Shown here: one piece after another, positions 1 through 12,400 of the stretch
Position numbering within the stretch: the stretch's first letter is position 1
Layout of the letters: every line of letters begins with the position of its first letter
Assembly (NCBI RefSeq): GCF_037975245.1
Contig: NC_092581.1
Coordinates: 3,422,001-3,486,000 of the forward strand
DNA: 64,000 nt
Reading direction: 5' to 3'
Origin: Apostichopus japonicus
Taxonomy: Eukaryota > Echinodermata > Holothuroidea > Aspidochirotida > Stichopodidae
The notes under the pieces: generated by a model
What the model saw: the letters and a program-made list of their open reading frames with translations, nothing else
What the model was told of the DNA's origin: nothing
The model's database searches: none
Position numbers and translations under genes: made by a program

Positions 1-363
1 GGATTGTTAGAGGGAAAAAAGAAAAAAATAATATTGAGAACATGTACCTTTGATGGTGTCACAGAAGCATCATCCACTGTGCTCGTGGAGCGAGAGATAT
101 AAGCAAGCGTTTATGTCAAGGCTACATACAGGTGTTGGTCGGTTGATTTTGTTCATTTTGGACAATATCCGGAAGAAAAGACCTGTGATTTCCACAAGGT
201 TTCTTAAGAATAAAAACCACAGCTGGAGTAGAGCCTAGACATTATCTTTCAAGGACTACAAATCATATGCTTTATACTCCTGGCTTGCTTGATCAGTCAG
301 TGTTTGATTACTTGGGAATTAATAAAGAAAAGTAACTTTACTTCTTTCCTCCCCCTCTTACAG
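1..363 (+). other. Intron of ARID1 (5' side of window)
   Basis: No exon is recognisable here. The sequence ends in a pyrimidine tract and CAG acceptor before the exon at 364. Confidence 0.6.
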
Positions 364-589
364 GCGGACTCATTCAGTCCAGTGGCGAAGAGATTAGACA
401 CGACGGGACCTCCACAGGGTCCCATGCCCGACGGTCCTCTACCAAACATGCCACAGTTCAGCCAGTCAGGCTACTTTCCAGAAGGCGAGAGGCCACATCC
501 TACCAGTGGGCCCCCTCACGCTCCTGGTCATCCGGGCAACTTTCCATTTGGATCGAGAGGTTCACAACCTGGTCCGGTGCACCCTCAAG
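364..589 (+). CDS. ARID1: ARID1 exon A (Pro/Gly-rich)
   Basis: The exon follows a CAG acceptor at 361-363 and stops at a GTGAG donor at 590. It starts in phase 0 and leaves one base of a Gly codon. It encodes a Pro/Gly-rich segment (for example GPPQGPMPDGPLPNMP) typical of the disordered middle of ARID1. Little sequence conservation is expected here, so the call rests on splice sites and frame continuity with the next exon. Confidence 0.8.
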
Positions 590-3500
590 GTGAGAGTTTG
601 GTTTTGTATGTCAGTCGATGGGATAAATGTGGTAGATATATATACTGGATTGGATTGAATGTTATTAACAAAGTGGAATGCCTGTCTGGAATTAATACGC
701 AATTCTGAAGATAAATGGCAGAAGTGAACATGGCAACTTTTGAGTTATTGTAAACAAGTGAAATAATGAAGGCAATTTAATAACTTTGTACCTATCTATA
801 TAAACCTTTGTCTGATTCAATACTCCTGTGTAGGTATGAAGCGGGATGTATTCTCAACCAACGAGGGCATGGGAATGCACCACTTGCCATCATGGGGTGC
901 CATGAAACCTTCGAGGACCCTGCAAGCCACCAGCGGCGGCATGCGTGGTCCAAACTATTCGGGTCCAGGAACCCTTCAGCAGGCCCTGATGGGAAACTAC
1001 CCCAGGGAGCGCTACCCACCCTCCAAGCCGGTGAAGCAGTCTTCGCAACTTCCTACGATGTCACCGCACAAAAAGGAGGTAGTGTTCCCGCCCGATTCTG
1101 TTGAGGCAACTCAGCCTACCATGATGAAAGTACATATGAAGACTGGAAAAGATGTGGGTGAGTCCAGGGATTTTATAATACATGTATGAGGTTTGGGGCT
1201 TGGGTGTCAGAGGCGGTTACCGGTTACCACGGTCTCGTATGAAGAGGAGGAGGGGTGGGAGAGAGAGGGAAGGGGAGGGGGGAATAGAACAAATTTTAAA
1301 TGGTCTTTTGATCTACCCTTAGTGTACAAGTTTCATATGCATGGCAAAATGAGTTAAGGTGACAGAGATTGGTGTCACTAACATAGTCAGACTAAACCTG
1401 TTGCTTTCATCTAGATGCTAAATGCCACATGTCTCAGTAGCATTGGCTAGACCAAACATAGGTTTGTCACCTTTTCTGATCTACGGACCTCCAGAGATAG
1501 GTAGTATCACCAGCGACTTCAGCCCTCCCCCCCTCCCTCATCCACCATAGTTGGGTTCTCTTTGCTCAAGATAGTGCTCTCAGACTTGTCTGTGATGGTG
1601 GTAGAATTTTTTTTTAGCATATCATGAAATTAAAGATGGCCATTAAGTACTTTCCCAGAGCTTGACATATTAGATGGCATTTCTGCACCCCATCCCTCCT
1701 GTCACCTATGAGAAGAAGATAAAAAACCATAGATAAACTGGTAGTTGTCAGAGGATCCTTGTCAAATTTCTCTCTGCCTTTCACCAAAATGTTTACTTTT
1801 TGCTTTTCTGATCTTCTGATGCCTCCTCATCAAACAGCCCCCTGCCACTCGATATCATTTCTGTTGTTACCGTTGTTGAGATTTATGACTGTTTTACTTG
1901 ATTTTGTTTTCTCTCTCTCTGGTTTTGCGGCAGGGTCCGTGGAATTCTGGAGGGTTATGATGGCCCTGAAGTCTGGCCTTATAGCAGAGAGCACCTGGGC
2001 CCTGGACGTGTTGAGCGTGTTACTCTACGACGACAGCACGGTCGTATCGTTTGACCTAAAGGAACTGAAGGGACTGCTAGAATTACTTGTGGAATATTAC
2101 CAGGCGGTCCTGAAGCTCATCTTTGGCGGATTCCAAAACTATCACATTGACTCTTTATGTTCGGATTCTCCCCGTCGGAGAAAGGGAGACGACACCACGT
2201 CCGAGAGAACAGGAGCCTGTGAAAACGCGACGAGAGCGCGGACCGGAAAGAAATCTCTGCACAGGACGAAAAGCGGAGACTGCGAGAAGTTTAGGGGGAT
2301 CGATAAGTCGAAAGTTGTGAAAGCGGACCCACGTGCCCGATACTCACCCCTAACTAGTTTTTATTCAGAGAGTTCACAGAATGCGGAATGTGAAAGCAAA
2401 CACTGGTCAATGCGAGAGGCCCTACCTCTCAGGATAATCAATCAATTTGACGGCACCGTCGAACCGACGCAGAGTCTTTCACAGAAATATATCAGAGAAG
2501 CCGACCCGGACAACGAAGAAGAGGAAGAGTGGCAGAGCTACTGCAGCGAGGAACTCCGGCTGGTCAAGGACCAGCGGAGGTCCAACACCAAGCTGGTCTA
2601 CACCTCCCAGTTCAGGCGGCGTCCCAACGAGCATGTTGTCGTGTTGGAGGACGAGGAGCTCCGCGACGACACGCCGTCGATGATCACCAAGAACGACGCC
2701 CAAGTCTCCGTCTCCAAACGCTGCAAGTGCATCTCCAACATCCTCCGTGGGTTGTCCTTCATTCCAGCTAACTCGCAGAACTTTGCCAACCACGCGGGCC
2801 TCCTGGCCCTGCTGGGGCGTATACTCCTGTTGGACCACGCCCACGCGGAGCGGCAGGACACCTCGAGGAAGTACAAGGAGTACGACAGCGAAAACGACGA
2901 AGATGAGTTGGAGGTGAAGGAGGAACCGGAAGACAGCGAGCCGGTGAGCAGAGACAATTGGTCGTTAGACTGTCTGAATTCAATCCGAGAGGATGCCTTG
3001 GTCATCATCAACAATATCTCGGGGCGATTAGATTTCGCTCTCTACCCGGAGCCCATCAGCCTCCCCATCCTGGACGGCCTGCTACACTGGTCCGTCTGCT
3101 TATCTGCTAGTGCCCTGGACCCCTTCCCGCTGCTCTCCGCCAACTCTCCCCTCACGCCCAAGCGGCTCTCGGTGGAGGCACTCGCCAAGCTGAGTCTGAA
3201 GGAGAACAACGTGGACATGATCCTAGCGACGCCGCCCTTTGAGCGGCTAGAACGCTTGTTCGGGTTCCTCACCCAGTACGTGGGGGACCGCAAGGAGCCA
3301 GTGCTCCGAGAGTTGGCGATCGTGTTGCTGTCGAGTCTGGCCCAGGAGGAGACCGTGGCCAGCAGGTCCATCGCTTGCCAAAAGTCGGCCGTCTCGTTCC
3401 TCCTCTGTTACCTGGAGGATTCGGAATACGCAAAGTCGCTGGAGAAGGACCAGAACGCAGCTCAGTTTTTCCTGGGGAGTGACATCCAGTCTCCGAACAA

Positions 3501-3681
3501 CAACATGATGAGAAGGGCGGCGTCCTCCTTGGCGAGTCTAGCCAAGGTCCCCGAGAACCATCCGTTGTTCCTGCAACACCAGACCCGTCTTCTGAACCTC
3601 TCCATGTCTCCGCTCGTCGACCGTTCGGTGAGAGAACTGATCGCTGCGGCGCTCTTTCACCTGGGCAGCGCCGGCAGCTAA
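364..3681 (+). CDS. ARID1: ARID1/Osa-type BAF complex subunit, 3' part of gene (3 exons)
   Basis: This is the C-terminal part of an ARID1A/ARID1B/Osa-family protein, a nuclear subunit of the BAF (SWI/SNF) chromatin remodeller. Three exons (364-589, 834-1157, 1934-3681) join through phase-1 introns into one frame ending at TAA 3679-3681. The first is Pro/Gly-rich, as in the family's low-complexity middle region. The second ends in a block containing VVFPPDSVEATQP, and the third opens with FWRVMMALKSGLIAESTWAL, both close to vertebrate ARID1. The remainder matches the BAF250 C-terminal domain, with stretches such as RPNEHVVVLEDEEL, LPILDGLLHWSVC and NNVDMILATPPFERLE. An acidic run (NEEEEEW) lies between the two conserved blocks. 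The DNA-binding ARID domain is upstream, outside the window. Invertebrates usually have a single ARID1 gene, so the A/B distinction does not apply. The family call is very secure. The 5' end is missing because of the window edge. Confidence 0.95.
834..1157 (+). CDS. ARID1: ARID1 exon B
   Basis: Acceptor TAG at 831-833, donor GTGAGT at 1158, phase 1 on both sides. The end of the exon holds the conserved block EVVFPPDSVEATQP followed by a Lys-rich stretch. In vertebrate ARID1 the equivalent block directly precedes the C-terminal helical domain. Confidence 0.92.
1158..1933 (+). other. Intron between ARID1 exons B and C
   Basis: A 776-base phase-1 intron with a G-rich tract near 1250-1282. It contains no coding or mobile element that I can identify. 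Confidence 0.8.
1934..3681 (+). CDS. ARID1: ARID1 terminal coding exon with BAF250 C-terminal domain
   Basis: Acceptor CAG at 1931-1933. The exon encodes about 581 residues and carries the stop codon. Its GC content and codon use are visibly higher than in the flanking introns. The reading frame stays open some 175 bases upstream of the acceptor, but that stretch is hydrophobic intron sequence and is not part of the protein. Confidence 0.95.
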
Positions 3682-6600
3682 AACGAGAAGGGCAGAGAGC
3701 GAAAGTGCTATTGGATCATCACGAAGAAGTGCTGGTGTCAAAAGAGAAGAAGTTTCTCCCGTGCAGGCGACGACGACGAAGAAAACAAGAGGGTAACGAG
3801 AACCATCGCAGCGTCCAGGCAAATTCGTCGGAAGAAGAAGAATTCGATTGTCAGTCGAGTTCGAAACCTTGTCGGAATTCAGAATCGAGGCTTATTCAGG
3901 GTCGGAAAGAAGAGAGAGAGGGGAGAGAAAATGATCTCTCAAAAGTAAGGGCAATGTGGCACAGATAATAACTAAGATCTTCAGATTGGAACAGCTGCAT
4001 AATCTTATAAAACGAAAAGTCAGGACAGATGACGAAGCCGTCTATGACCTTGGCGACAAAGTCGCGTCAGCTGGAATGAGGGAATAGAGAACTTCAGCAG
4101 GAGAAGTTGATTTTTTTTTTTTTGTGTCAAAATTGAAATTTTTTAAAGAAAAGTTTTCTCTGGTTAGGAGCAAATCAGCTGCAATCATGTATATCGGTAT
4201 ATAGGTTTTAAAGAGATGAAAAACAGCATAGGAAAACTCCAATTGAAATATGGATACGGTGACAGGACCAACTTAGAAAAAAATATAGCAAAGTGGTACG
4301 TTTGTCATGTGACCGTTTGCTGCGTCCGTGCCAGATCAGTTCTTAACTCCAAGATGGTGTTTGTCCAGGTTAATAGTAATAATATGTTGGTGGTTGACTC
4401 TGAGAGATATGGGGTTGCATGCAAGAAGGCTTTTTCTTTTTAAGCCAAATCTAACATGGTTCTTTTTTGTGAAACATGAATACAGATGGGAAATAATGTT
4501 ACAAGCAGCAGTTCTTTTGTAAGCAAAGATTTTGTGATGATCTTTCAACCAGGGGGGGGGGAGGGGGGGGCAAGCACATTTACTCTAGAAGGAAATCAAG
4601 GGTAGAATCTCCTCCAACACCCTGCGGCCACTAACAAATTCTAATGTACAGTACATTATACATGTAACTAATGTGTGCAGTACAACCGAACAGTTGAAAA
4701 TTCTCCAAATTTTTTCCCCTCAAAACTTGCAAGATATAGCACCATTTAGCATCCAATTACTATGAATTTTTGCCCAAAATTTCCCCAACAGGGGAGTAGA
4801 ACCCTCTCAACTCGAACCCCTCCACCATGACAGCACATCTTAAGCTGCCCTATAACAAAATGAGTGGTTGTGCACCCCCCCCCCCCCCCTCAAACTTTCA
4901 GAGAAGATATTGGGGCAGCACAAATTTGATATTTCTAATGGTACAATGAAGTTGCTTTTAAATTAATACCTTATCTCTAAAAGAACAGAATAATGTGTAA
5001 TGGATTTATCTCTATAAAAAATATCATTGAGATTGTAGTAGAAATGGGAAGAATGTTTTAAAAGTTACTTTCTTACTTGATATTGCAATCCATTTTGTAA
5101 GCAGAGTGGACTTTCGGTATACGCGGACAATTCAAGAGGAAAGTTGGCTTTTGATCGTAAACAAATTGAAATTGCATTTATTTGATACAAATATTTTAGA
5201 CAAAGAGACAACAAAGAAAAAAAAACAAGAAAAGGGTAAATAACATTTTTGAAGGATTTTTTTTTTTATGAAAATGAACTGTTTGTGAAGCTGAAGGCAT
5301 GTATAGGTGGGGGTAAATAGGGTTTGAAAATGGTACTTCTTATTGAGAGAGTAATATTTTGAATGTGACATTTTTTTTTCAAAAGAGGACTTAAAACTGT
5401 AGATGAGAAAAGTGAAGGAACAATTGTAAAAAGAAAATTTAGGTCATATTGATGCTATAAAGGTTGAATGAAATGAGACATACATGTAATAAATTAATAG
5501 TGTTATGAAATTAAATGCTTGGATTTAAGATACCCACAGGGAATTATGGATAGCTATATCAGCCATGTTCCATCCTCCTCCCCCCCCCCCTCACTTTTCT
5601 GGCACCCTATCCCAACCCACCCAGCGTCCATTCTGCTCAGAATCATGTAACAGAATTTCATGACAGACAGACAACGATTATTTTTCGTTGGTCTGTCTCG
5701 ATCATGTATTCAAACAATTGGCAACGTTTGGGAAAGGAATTAAGCAATATGCAAGTGAATCACATACTTGGAAGTACATTAGAAGAAAATTTGTGATACA
5801 AAGTTTAGTCAGACCCAGTTAGCCTTATACAAAGTTTATTTTTGTATTAAATCCCTTTTTATGTTTTTTTGGTCTGCAGCTCTATAAACTTGTAATAATA
5901 ACTCCCTGGGATTGTGGAGGTGGTGGGCGGGGGGGGGGGGGGGGGATGGGAGGGTAGTATGCAAAATGTGAGTTATTTGGTCATTGTACCCACTGAAGTG
6001 GTGCCTCATACATCATAAATCGAATACAGGCTTACGGAAAGTAATAACTCGTTGATATCTTGAGACAGAAAATATGTTACCTTGAATATGGTGGATAGAC
6101 GTTTCTCGGTGATTCGAAGAAAACTGGAGCGTTCACCAAGAAAACTTTGCAACAAGCTGCAGACATATATCATATATTTGAGTGTTGGTACGGTTTAATG
6201 CAAACTTTTGATGGCCTAAGCATACCTTTGTTAGTTCTATTATTGTGTAGGAAGTATTGATTACTCCAGAATATCTGAAATATGTTTGTAAATCAAAATC
6301 GGTTGCCAATGGGGTACTAGTTTAATCCCCCTTCCCCCCCCCCTTTTTTCCCCTAATAAATGGAGCAATCCTAATTTATTACTCAATTAATAACGAACTT
6401 CTTGACATGATCTCGTCTGGACGGTTTTCAATCGCCTGCAAGTGTGTAGACTCTCAAACCTTGGAAAAATATTTCATTCTTCAAGTAGAAAAGTCGCCCC
6501 TAGATTCTGCTTTATTTCAAAAGATCCAAGGGAAAAAAAGGTGAAAAGTGTGGACGTTACTTGGACGGGGTGCACTTGCACGAACCTCACGTTATTGCTA

Positions 6601-8884
6601 CCTGTTTATCTGGAGTTCAGTTCAGTATTTTTTGGTGTATTTGCACAATAATGTACATCAAAGACAAAGTATGAGTGAATACCTTGAGAGTCAATATTGT
6701 CCAGGGGTGTAAAGTAGTTGATCTGAGAATCTGGGACGTTAAAATAATCAAGAACACTCCTGCAGTGAATGAATAAGATGAATTTTTAACTTCTGTTTTC
6801 TTGAATATTTAAACTTAAGGAAATGATAAGATCGCTCTCTCTCTCTCTCTTAGAATTGAGAAGTTGGTTTTTTTTTTTTTTGTGGTGAATATGACCTGTT
6901 TAAGTAAGAGTGTGTCCTGAAACCTGAACTTCAATGAGCAGAATGTCGACACTGGTGAAACCGTGAAATTTTCCAGGATTTAAAGACGGACTGGTGGTGT
7001 GAAAGAAGTGTTCAGTATTACTCGGTCTGTTAATTTTTATACCGGGTTGAAGAGAAATGCCGGGATTTAATAATTAATTGCAAGATGTGACAGGTTTATT
7101 CGTTGGCTCAGAAAATCACTCGATCCTCTGCGGACCGGCAGAAGTTTCATCGGAACATAATGAGCCCTTTTCAGTTTTGAATAAGCAGTGCTGCAATTTA
7201 TAAAGGATTAAGCCGGAGACATGTTGGGAAAAGAATGTTTCCTTACGCTCTTTCCCTGTTACACGTTACTTATGTATTTTTTGTTAGTACAAAATGGTGT
7301 GGGGGGAGGGAGGGTGGGTGTAGGATGGGAGGGGGGTAGGATGGGTAGGGCAGTGAAAAATCAAAAAATTTTTTAAAAAAATTTACAAAAAAAAATATTG
7401 GTGCTACTATCTGCCTTTCTAGTGAGGTCAATCTCAATTAAAATCTTTAAATTCATTATCAAGATGTTGGTTGCTAGGTTTCACGATCATGCAACATTGT
7501 CTTCTATCGAGTCTGATTTTAACGTTAACTAAAGTTAAATAGACGATCTGGTCTGTACCATGCCAGCTGTCATTAACGAGGAGTGTGCGAAGGTTGCGAC
7601 CGGTTCGCATCCGTATATTTACCGGAGGATGTACGACATGCCTTGATTTGTAGAAAAGGACCGTGTCTCTATTTTATTTCTCTATCTCTTTCCATATTTT
7701 TGTTCCATTTCCTCCGTGACAACTTTCACGTTGACTGTACATTTGTGTGTTTTGTAATCAGTGTTCGTGGACTTTTTTTTTTTACCCCCCCCCCCGACCC
7801 AGACATTGCCCAACCTGCAAAAAAGCCCTTTGACATGTTTGCAAATAGAGAAGATTTTTTGTTGTTTGGTCTTTTTCGTTGTTTTTTTTTTTTTTGGTTT
7901 TTGTTCTGTGTGAAAATCGCTCACACTTTTTTTTTTATATGTTTGTTAATGAATTATGCGTAAAGAAAACCAAGTGGAGTTGAATATTATGAAGATAATG
8001 TAAAGTTATTTCTATTATTTTGAAAAAAAGATGGAAAAGATAGCAGATTTTTTGGGGAACTTCCTTCGGATGAATTGTATGGTATATCAACTGTATTATA
8101 TGTGTAGTTATAGGTTGGATTTCTACTCCGTTGAAATTTGTACCATTACAAGAAACGTGTAAATACAAGTCTTGTCAAAACTTATGAAACCCTCTTTCTT
8201 TTTGTGTTTGAATATTTGTTTCGATTTTGTTCAGTTTTCCTTAACAAGGGATTAGGATTAACAACTACCCACTGATGGATCAGGGAAGGGGGTGGCCCTG
8301 TGGCAATATATGTCATAGAACCCCCCCCCCCTCTTTACCCTGAAGCATATTAAGAGAAGTTGAATAAATTATTATTCATCCCATACTTAACCTGGCGGCC
8401 AGCCCCACCCCCCCCCCACCCTCTTTGACTCTGGGTATGTAGTGTCCATCCACCTGCCGTCAGGCCTGTCTGTGGTCTAGTGTTTGTTTAGGCTACGATC
8501 CTTAGCCTCCAAAGCAACCGAGTTTGCTAGCAGAATGGTGTCACAACAATTGAATTTCTTGCACCTTACGTGTGGCTTCGAAGCAGCTATAGTTACACAT
8601 GCTAAAGGATTAATTAAAGTCAATTAGTATTGTCCCCAAATATGCTACAAAGTTAGATTATGACCCGTGCTCAAATTTCAAGATGCAATTTGCCCCACAG
8701 AGGTATTTAATCGTATTACATAATACCTTTTTAAAGAGAAATCACCGAAGATGGAGCCTGGGCACGAAAATCAACCCAGTCCCAGTTTTCATCGAGACTC
8801 ATCATCATCAACTTCGATGCTGTTGGCCAAAGGCCATTTCATCGCTCCATAGAAAATTAAACTCCACAAATTAAACTCCAGAAG
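3682..8884 (+). other. ARID1 3' UTR and intergenic DNA
   Basis: No credible coding exon is seen. Possible poly(A) signals AATAAA occur near 5488, 6355 and 8361, but none can be chosen from sequence alone. There are many homopolymer tracts of C, G and T (for example near 4555, 4877, 5580, 5930, 7785 and 8320). ORFs in this stretch are low-complexity and match no family. Confidence 0.5.
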
Positions 8885-9055
8885 TTACTGTTGAAAATCA
8901 AACACTCCAGGTATATCCTTCCAGAATGAATCAAGCCTCGATTTAAAACAGTTCAAAGAGGGAGAATTAACAACATGTTCTGGCAAAGAATTCCAATAAC
9001 TAATAGATCTCTGCGTAAAATTCTTTTGACGAAGCGAGGTGTTCACTCTATGAGA
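8885..9055 (-). pseudogene. LINE reverse-transcriptase C-terminal fragment
   Basis: Read on the minus strand, about 56 residues end at a TAA (8885-8887) and include the stretches RSISYWNSLPEHVV and FKSRLDSFWKDIP. This matches the well-known tail of CR1/Jockey-clade non-LTR reverse transcriptases (W-N-S-L-P, then F-K-x-R-L-D-x-x-W). The frame breaks with a stop just upstream, so this is a 5'-truncated dead copy. The roughly 200 bases on the left (8690-8884) are probably its 3' UTR. Confidence 0.75.
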
Positions 9056-9377
9056 CTGGATGTTTGATCATGACGATGTTACGTCAATGTGTCCCTTGGA
9101 AAGAAAACAAATACTTCACATAATCTTAGCCGAAAGCTGGCCGAGAAGCGCTCTTTAAATCATTCTGTAGTATTGCATCATACCATTGACGTCAGAGTGT
9201 AAACAGGATTGTATTTCCCGGGTAACAAGACGAAGGCCTAAGCAAGCTGGGCAGTGTCAGTTAGCCGAAGTTGTCACTTTGAGATAAAATTATGACAACT
9301 ATATGTCGTGACAATAACGAGGTGTGAAAGACATGAACTAATCGTGTATCCAAAGAAGTTTGGCGTACTACCATATT

Positions 9378-9408
9378 ATGGGAGGAGGCTGCAGTGGTCT
9401 GTCAGGAG
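9378..9408 (+). CDS. Rab32-like exon 1 (MGGGCSGLSG)
   Basis: A short first coding exon: ATG at 9378, ten codons plus one base, then GTAAAC at 9409. It was chosen because its phase (1) is exactly what the exon at 11401 needs and because it supplies an N-terminal Gly-2/Cys-5 acylation motif. The alternative is an unseen different first exon, so this is less certain than the rest of the gene. Confidence 0.65.
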
Positions 9409-12400
9409 GTAAACAACGAGTAGGCTACGAGAATTCTTATGTCAATCTGTAGGCTAGGCCAAGCCCAGGTCTACTTACGACCTTAAGCCTAACGTAACGC
9501 CTAACTATAGGTAATTAAACAAACTATTGATGAGGGCTACCCCTAACTTAGTCTTTTAACTTATCCTTTGGTGTCACTTCGCTATTGCATGTACATTGCA
9601 TATGGAAGTTAGTATTATGGTTTATACTGATAAACATAGTTCTGCATAAGTTTATGTGTTTGAATTGCAAATATATCTTGTGAATAAATTCACTTCAAAA
9701 CATACCCATAATGTTGCACAAAATTTCATCTATGGACAACCAATATAGACAAACCTCCTTCAACCCCTAACAGACTGGTCAAAATTGCAAGAGTAGAGGG
9801 AAGTATGATGAAGAATGTTGGTGAGGGAATTTTCGAAAATTCAGACACAGTTAATTTATTGGTATAGGCCTACAAATATTAAAACCTCTTATTTACGGCT
9901 ACTATAAAACTTTGTTGAAGGAAAGGAAAACATACCAGATATTTCCGAAACCGAACACTGCACACATAGGCGTAGGAGGCAGGGGGGGGGGTAGCTGCAG
10001 CCCCCCAACCAAATATTTTGGTGAAAATTTGAATAATTGAAATGAGACTGAAATAAATAACTTTTATCTGTTTACTCTACAATGCCCCACATTCTTTTCA
10101 TTTGGAAAGACGCACATTTCAAGTTCATTTCACACTGAAGGCTTTGGTTCTCTATCTGCCTTCAGTTTAGGGAAGATTTGGGGATTTTCATCCCTAGATA
10201 TTGCTAGATATCCATACAGTACAGTCACTACAGTGTCCTTGGAATTTTTCAGGGCCTGATGTTGGGAAATTGCAAATCAGGAGTGGTCACATTCCATGTA
10301 GGTCAGTGCACCACCTCTAGACGTCACTAATACACAACCCGATCACTTGTTATCGATGAAATGGTGTGTTGCCGGATTTGTCAAGGTCTTGGTACTACGG
10401 GCGAAGGTCATTAATTAAGTTTCGTAACTCATCGGGAAGCGATTAGAGGGGTGGGGCGTAGGGTTGTGGGGCGCATTTTCATGCAGATGGGAACAATCTC
10501 AAGAAGTGATGTGTCCGACCCCCCCCCCCTCCCGCCCATATACACCCTTGGATCCACTACATGATATTCACAGGAGATGTGCTCAATTCTCCAATCGCAT
10601 GCGGAATTTATATTTAGATTATTTGTATGAGTTACGGTACTAGGCTTAGGGTAACAATTAGCATTCAGGTCGGAGTGTATAACATTTTATCTGTGGATGG
10701 CAGTGTTGCATCGAAGGACACATGTCTAGTGCAGTTCGCATACAGATCCTGGTCTGATACCGAAATGCGCCATGTTCCCCGACGACCTGGTCGAGTTCGA
10801 GACCAGCCACAGTAGGTTTCATAGTACAGCTGTACAATTTTTTAAGGCGTCCATACACACACACGTGTTATGATAGACCATACATTAGTGAGAAAGGAAA
10901 AATGGAAACTTCAAAAATGGAGTTGTCGGTGTAAGGGGTAGGTTGAGACGCACGCCCCTTCCGAAATCCTCAATCCGTCACTGGCTACCCTGAATAGGAA
11001 TCAGCGCTGTAATTATGACTGTTCCTCTTCCTCTTCCCGGTGTCTTGGTGTTTTTCTTCTACTCTCTCTTTTTTCTCTCTTTCTACATATTTCTATATGT
11101 TGTATTCTATAATCTGTACACTATTGTCATCTGTCTCTGTGACCCTAACTTGGTGTGCAGTTGTGTATTCCCTGAGTTGTCTCCACAGTTTAACTAGTGA
11201 CTCAGTTAAAGTTCCTGTATACATGGTTGTGTTATCATTGCTTTAGAGCAAGTCTGCAATGGGCCTACAATGATTTTCAACATGGACACTCTTGCCATAC
11301 ATATCTTATTCACTTAAAGATAATTCCAGTGAAGGATCCTATGTACTTTAAGTTTCATCTCTTAATATTGTATTTTCCCTCCTTTGTCCCTCATGTATAG
11401 ATGCTCTTATCAACAACACCAATGAGGTACCATGCTTTAAAATTGTTCTGGTAGGTAAGTTTGTCTTAATTTTGTTGTAACTTAACATTCAACTGTTTTT
11501 TTTTTTTAATTTTTTTTTTTACAAAAACCATTTTGTATGATGAGATTGTGTAATATCACCTAGGTCCTTGATGGCTTTGTGCCTAGAGTGAACAAGGTGA
11601 TAGCTTCACTTTTTTTTATCAGTTCTTATGTTATTTAACTTCATTTAATTCTTGAACTACAGTAAACATGGGCACCAAAACAATTTTGTAAAATCCACTT
11701 GGGGTTGACATTGAAATTGTGATGCTATATACAGAGTTTAAGTTTATTGGGAATTAACTGTCAACTTTTATGCATCAAATCTGATTGAACCAAGTAGTGT
11801 AGCAAATGTGGATTTCCACTTGGAGGGGGAAGGGGGGGGGGGAGGAGGTTGGTGGAGGGACATGTTGATACACTATTTTAAAAGCAAAATCATGTTTCGT
11901 GCATGTTTTGTGAGTAGAAGTAAATACCCGCTCTACATTTCATAAAGCTTGCCTTAAACTTTAGGGAATTAGGTAATCTGAAAGTTTTGTGTAAAGCACT
12001 ATTTTATCATGAGGCTGAATTTGAATAGGAAAACATTCGTGCATGTTTTCACTCAGTTTTGTAGACATTTTCCCTTTTGCATATTAATTTAACTTATTTA
12101 ATTATTGCCATGGTGATCCTTCTCTAAAAATCTACAGGTGACGCACAAGTTGGTAAGACGAGCGTCTTTCTGAGATACTTTAAGAATCAGTTTGATTACA
12201 GCTACAGACCAACTACGACTGTTAGCATCGGTAAGAAATCAACCAGTTCATTTCAAAAGCATGTTCCACAGGGTGGGACACTTTGAACATCTGGCAAATA
12301 TGCTTGCTAGAACCAGTTATTTCCCTCTGTTCTTTTGGTAGAATAGGTAAGAAATCAACCAGTTCATTCCAAATGCATGGTTGACAGGGTGGGACACTTT

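Noticed and set aside
3705-3968. ORF just after the ARID1 stop
   Set aside because: Lies in the 3' UTR, is Arg/Glu-rich low complexity and resembles nothing. ARID1 homologues end where the upstream stop falls.
7583-7963. 126-residue Phe-rich ORF
   Set aside because: Produced by poly-T and poly-C tracts; no splice or start context.
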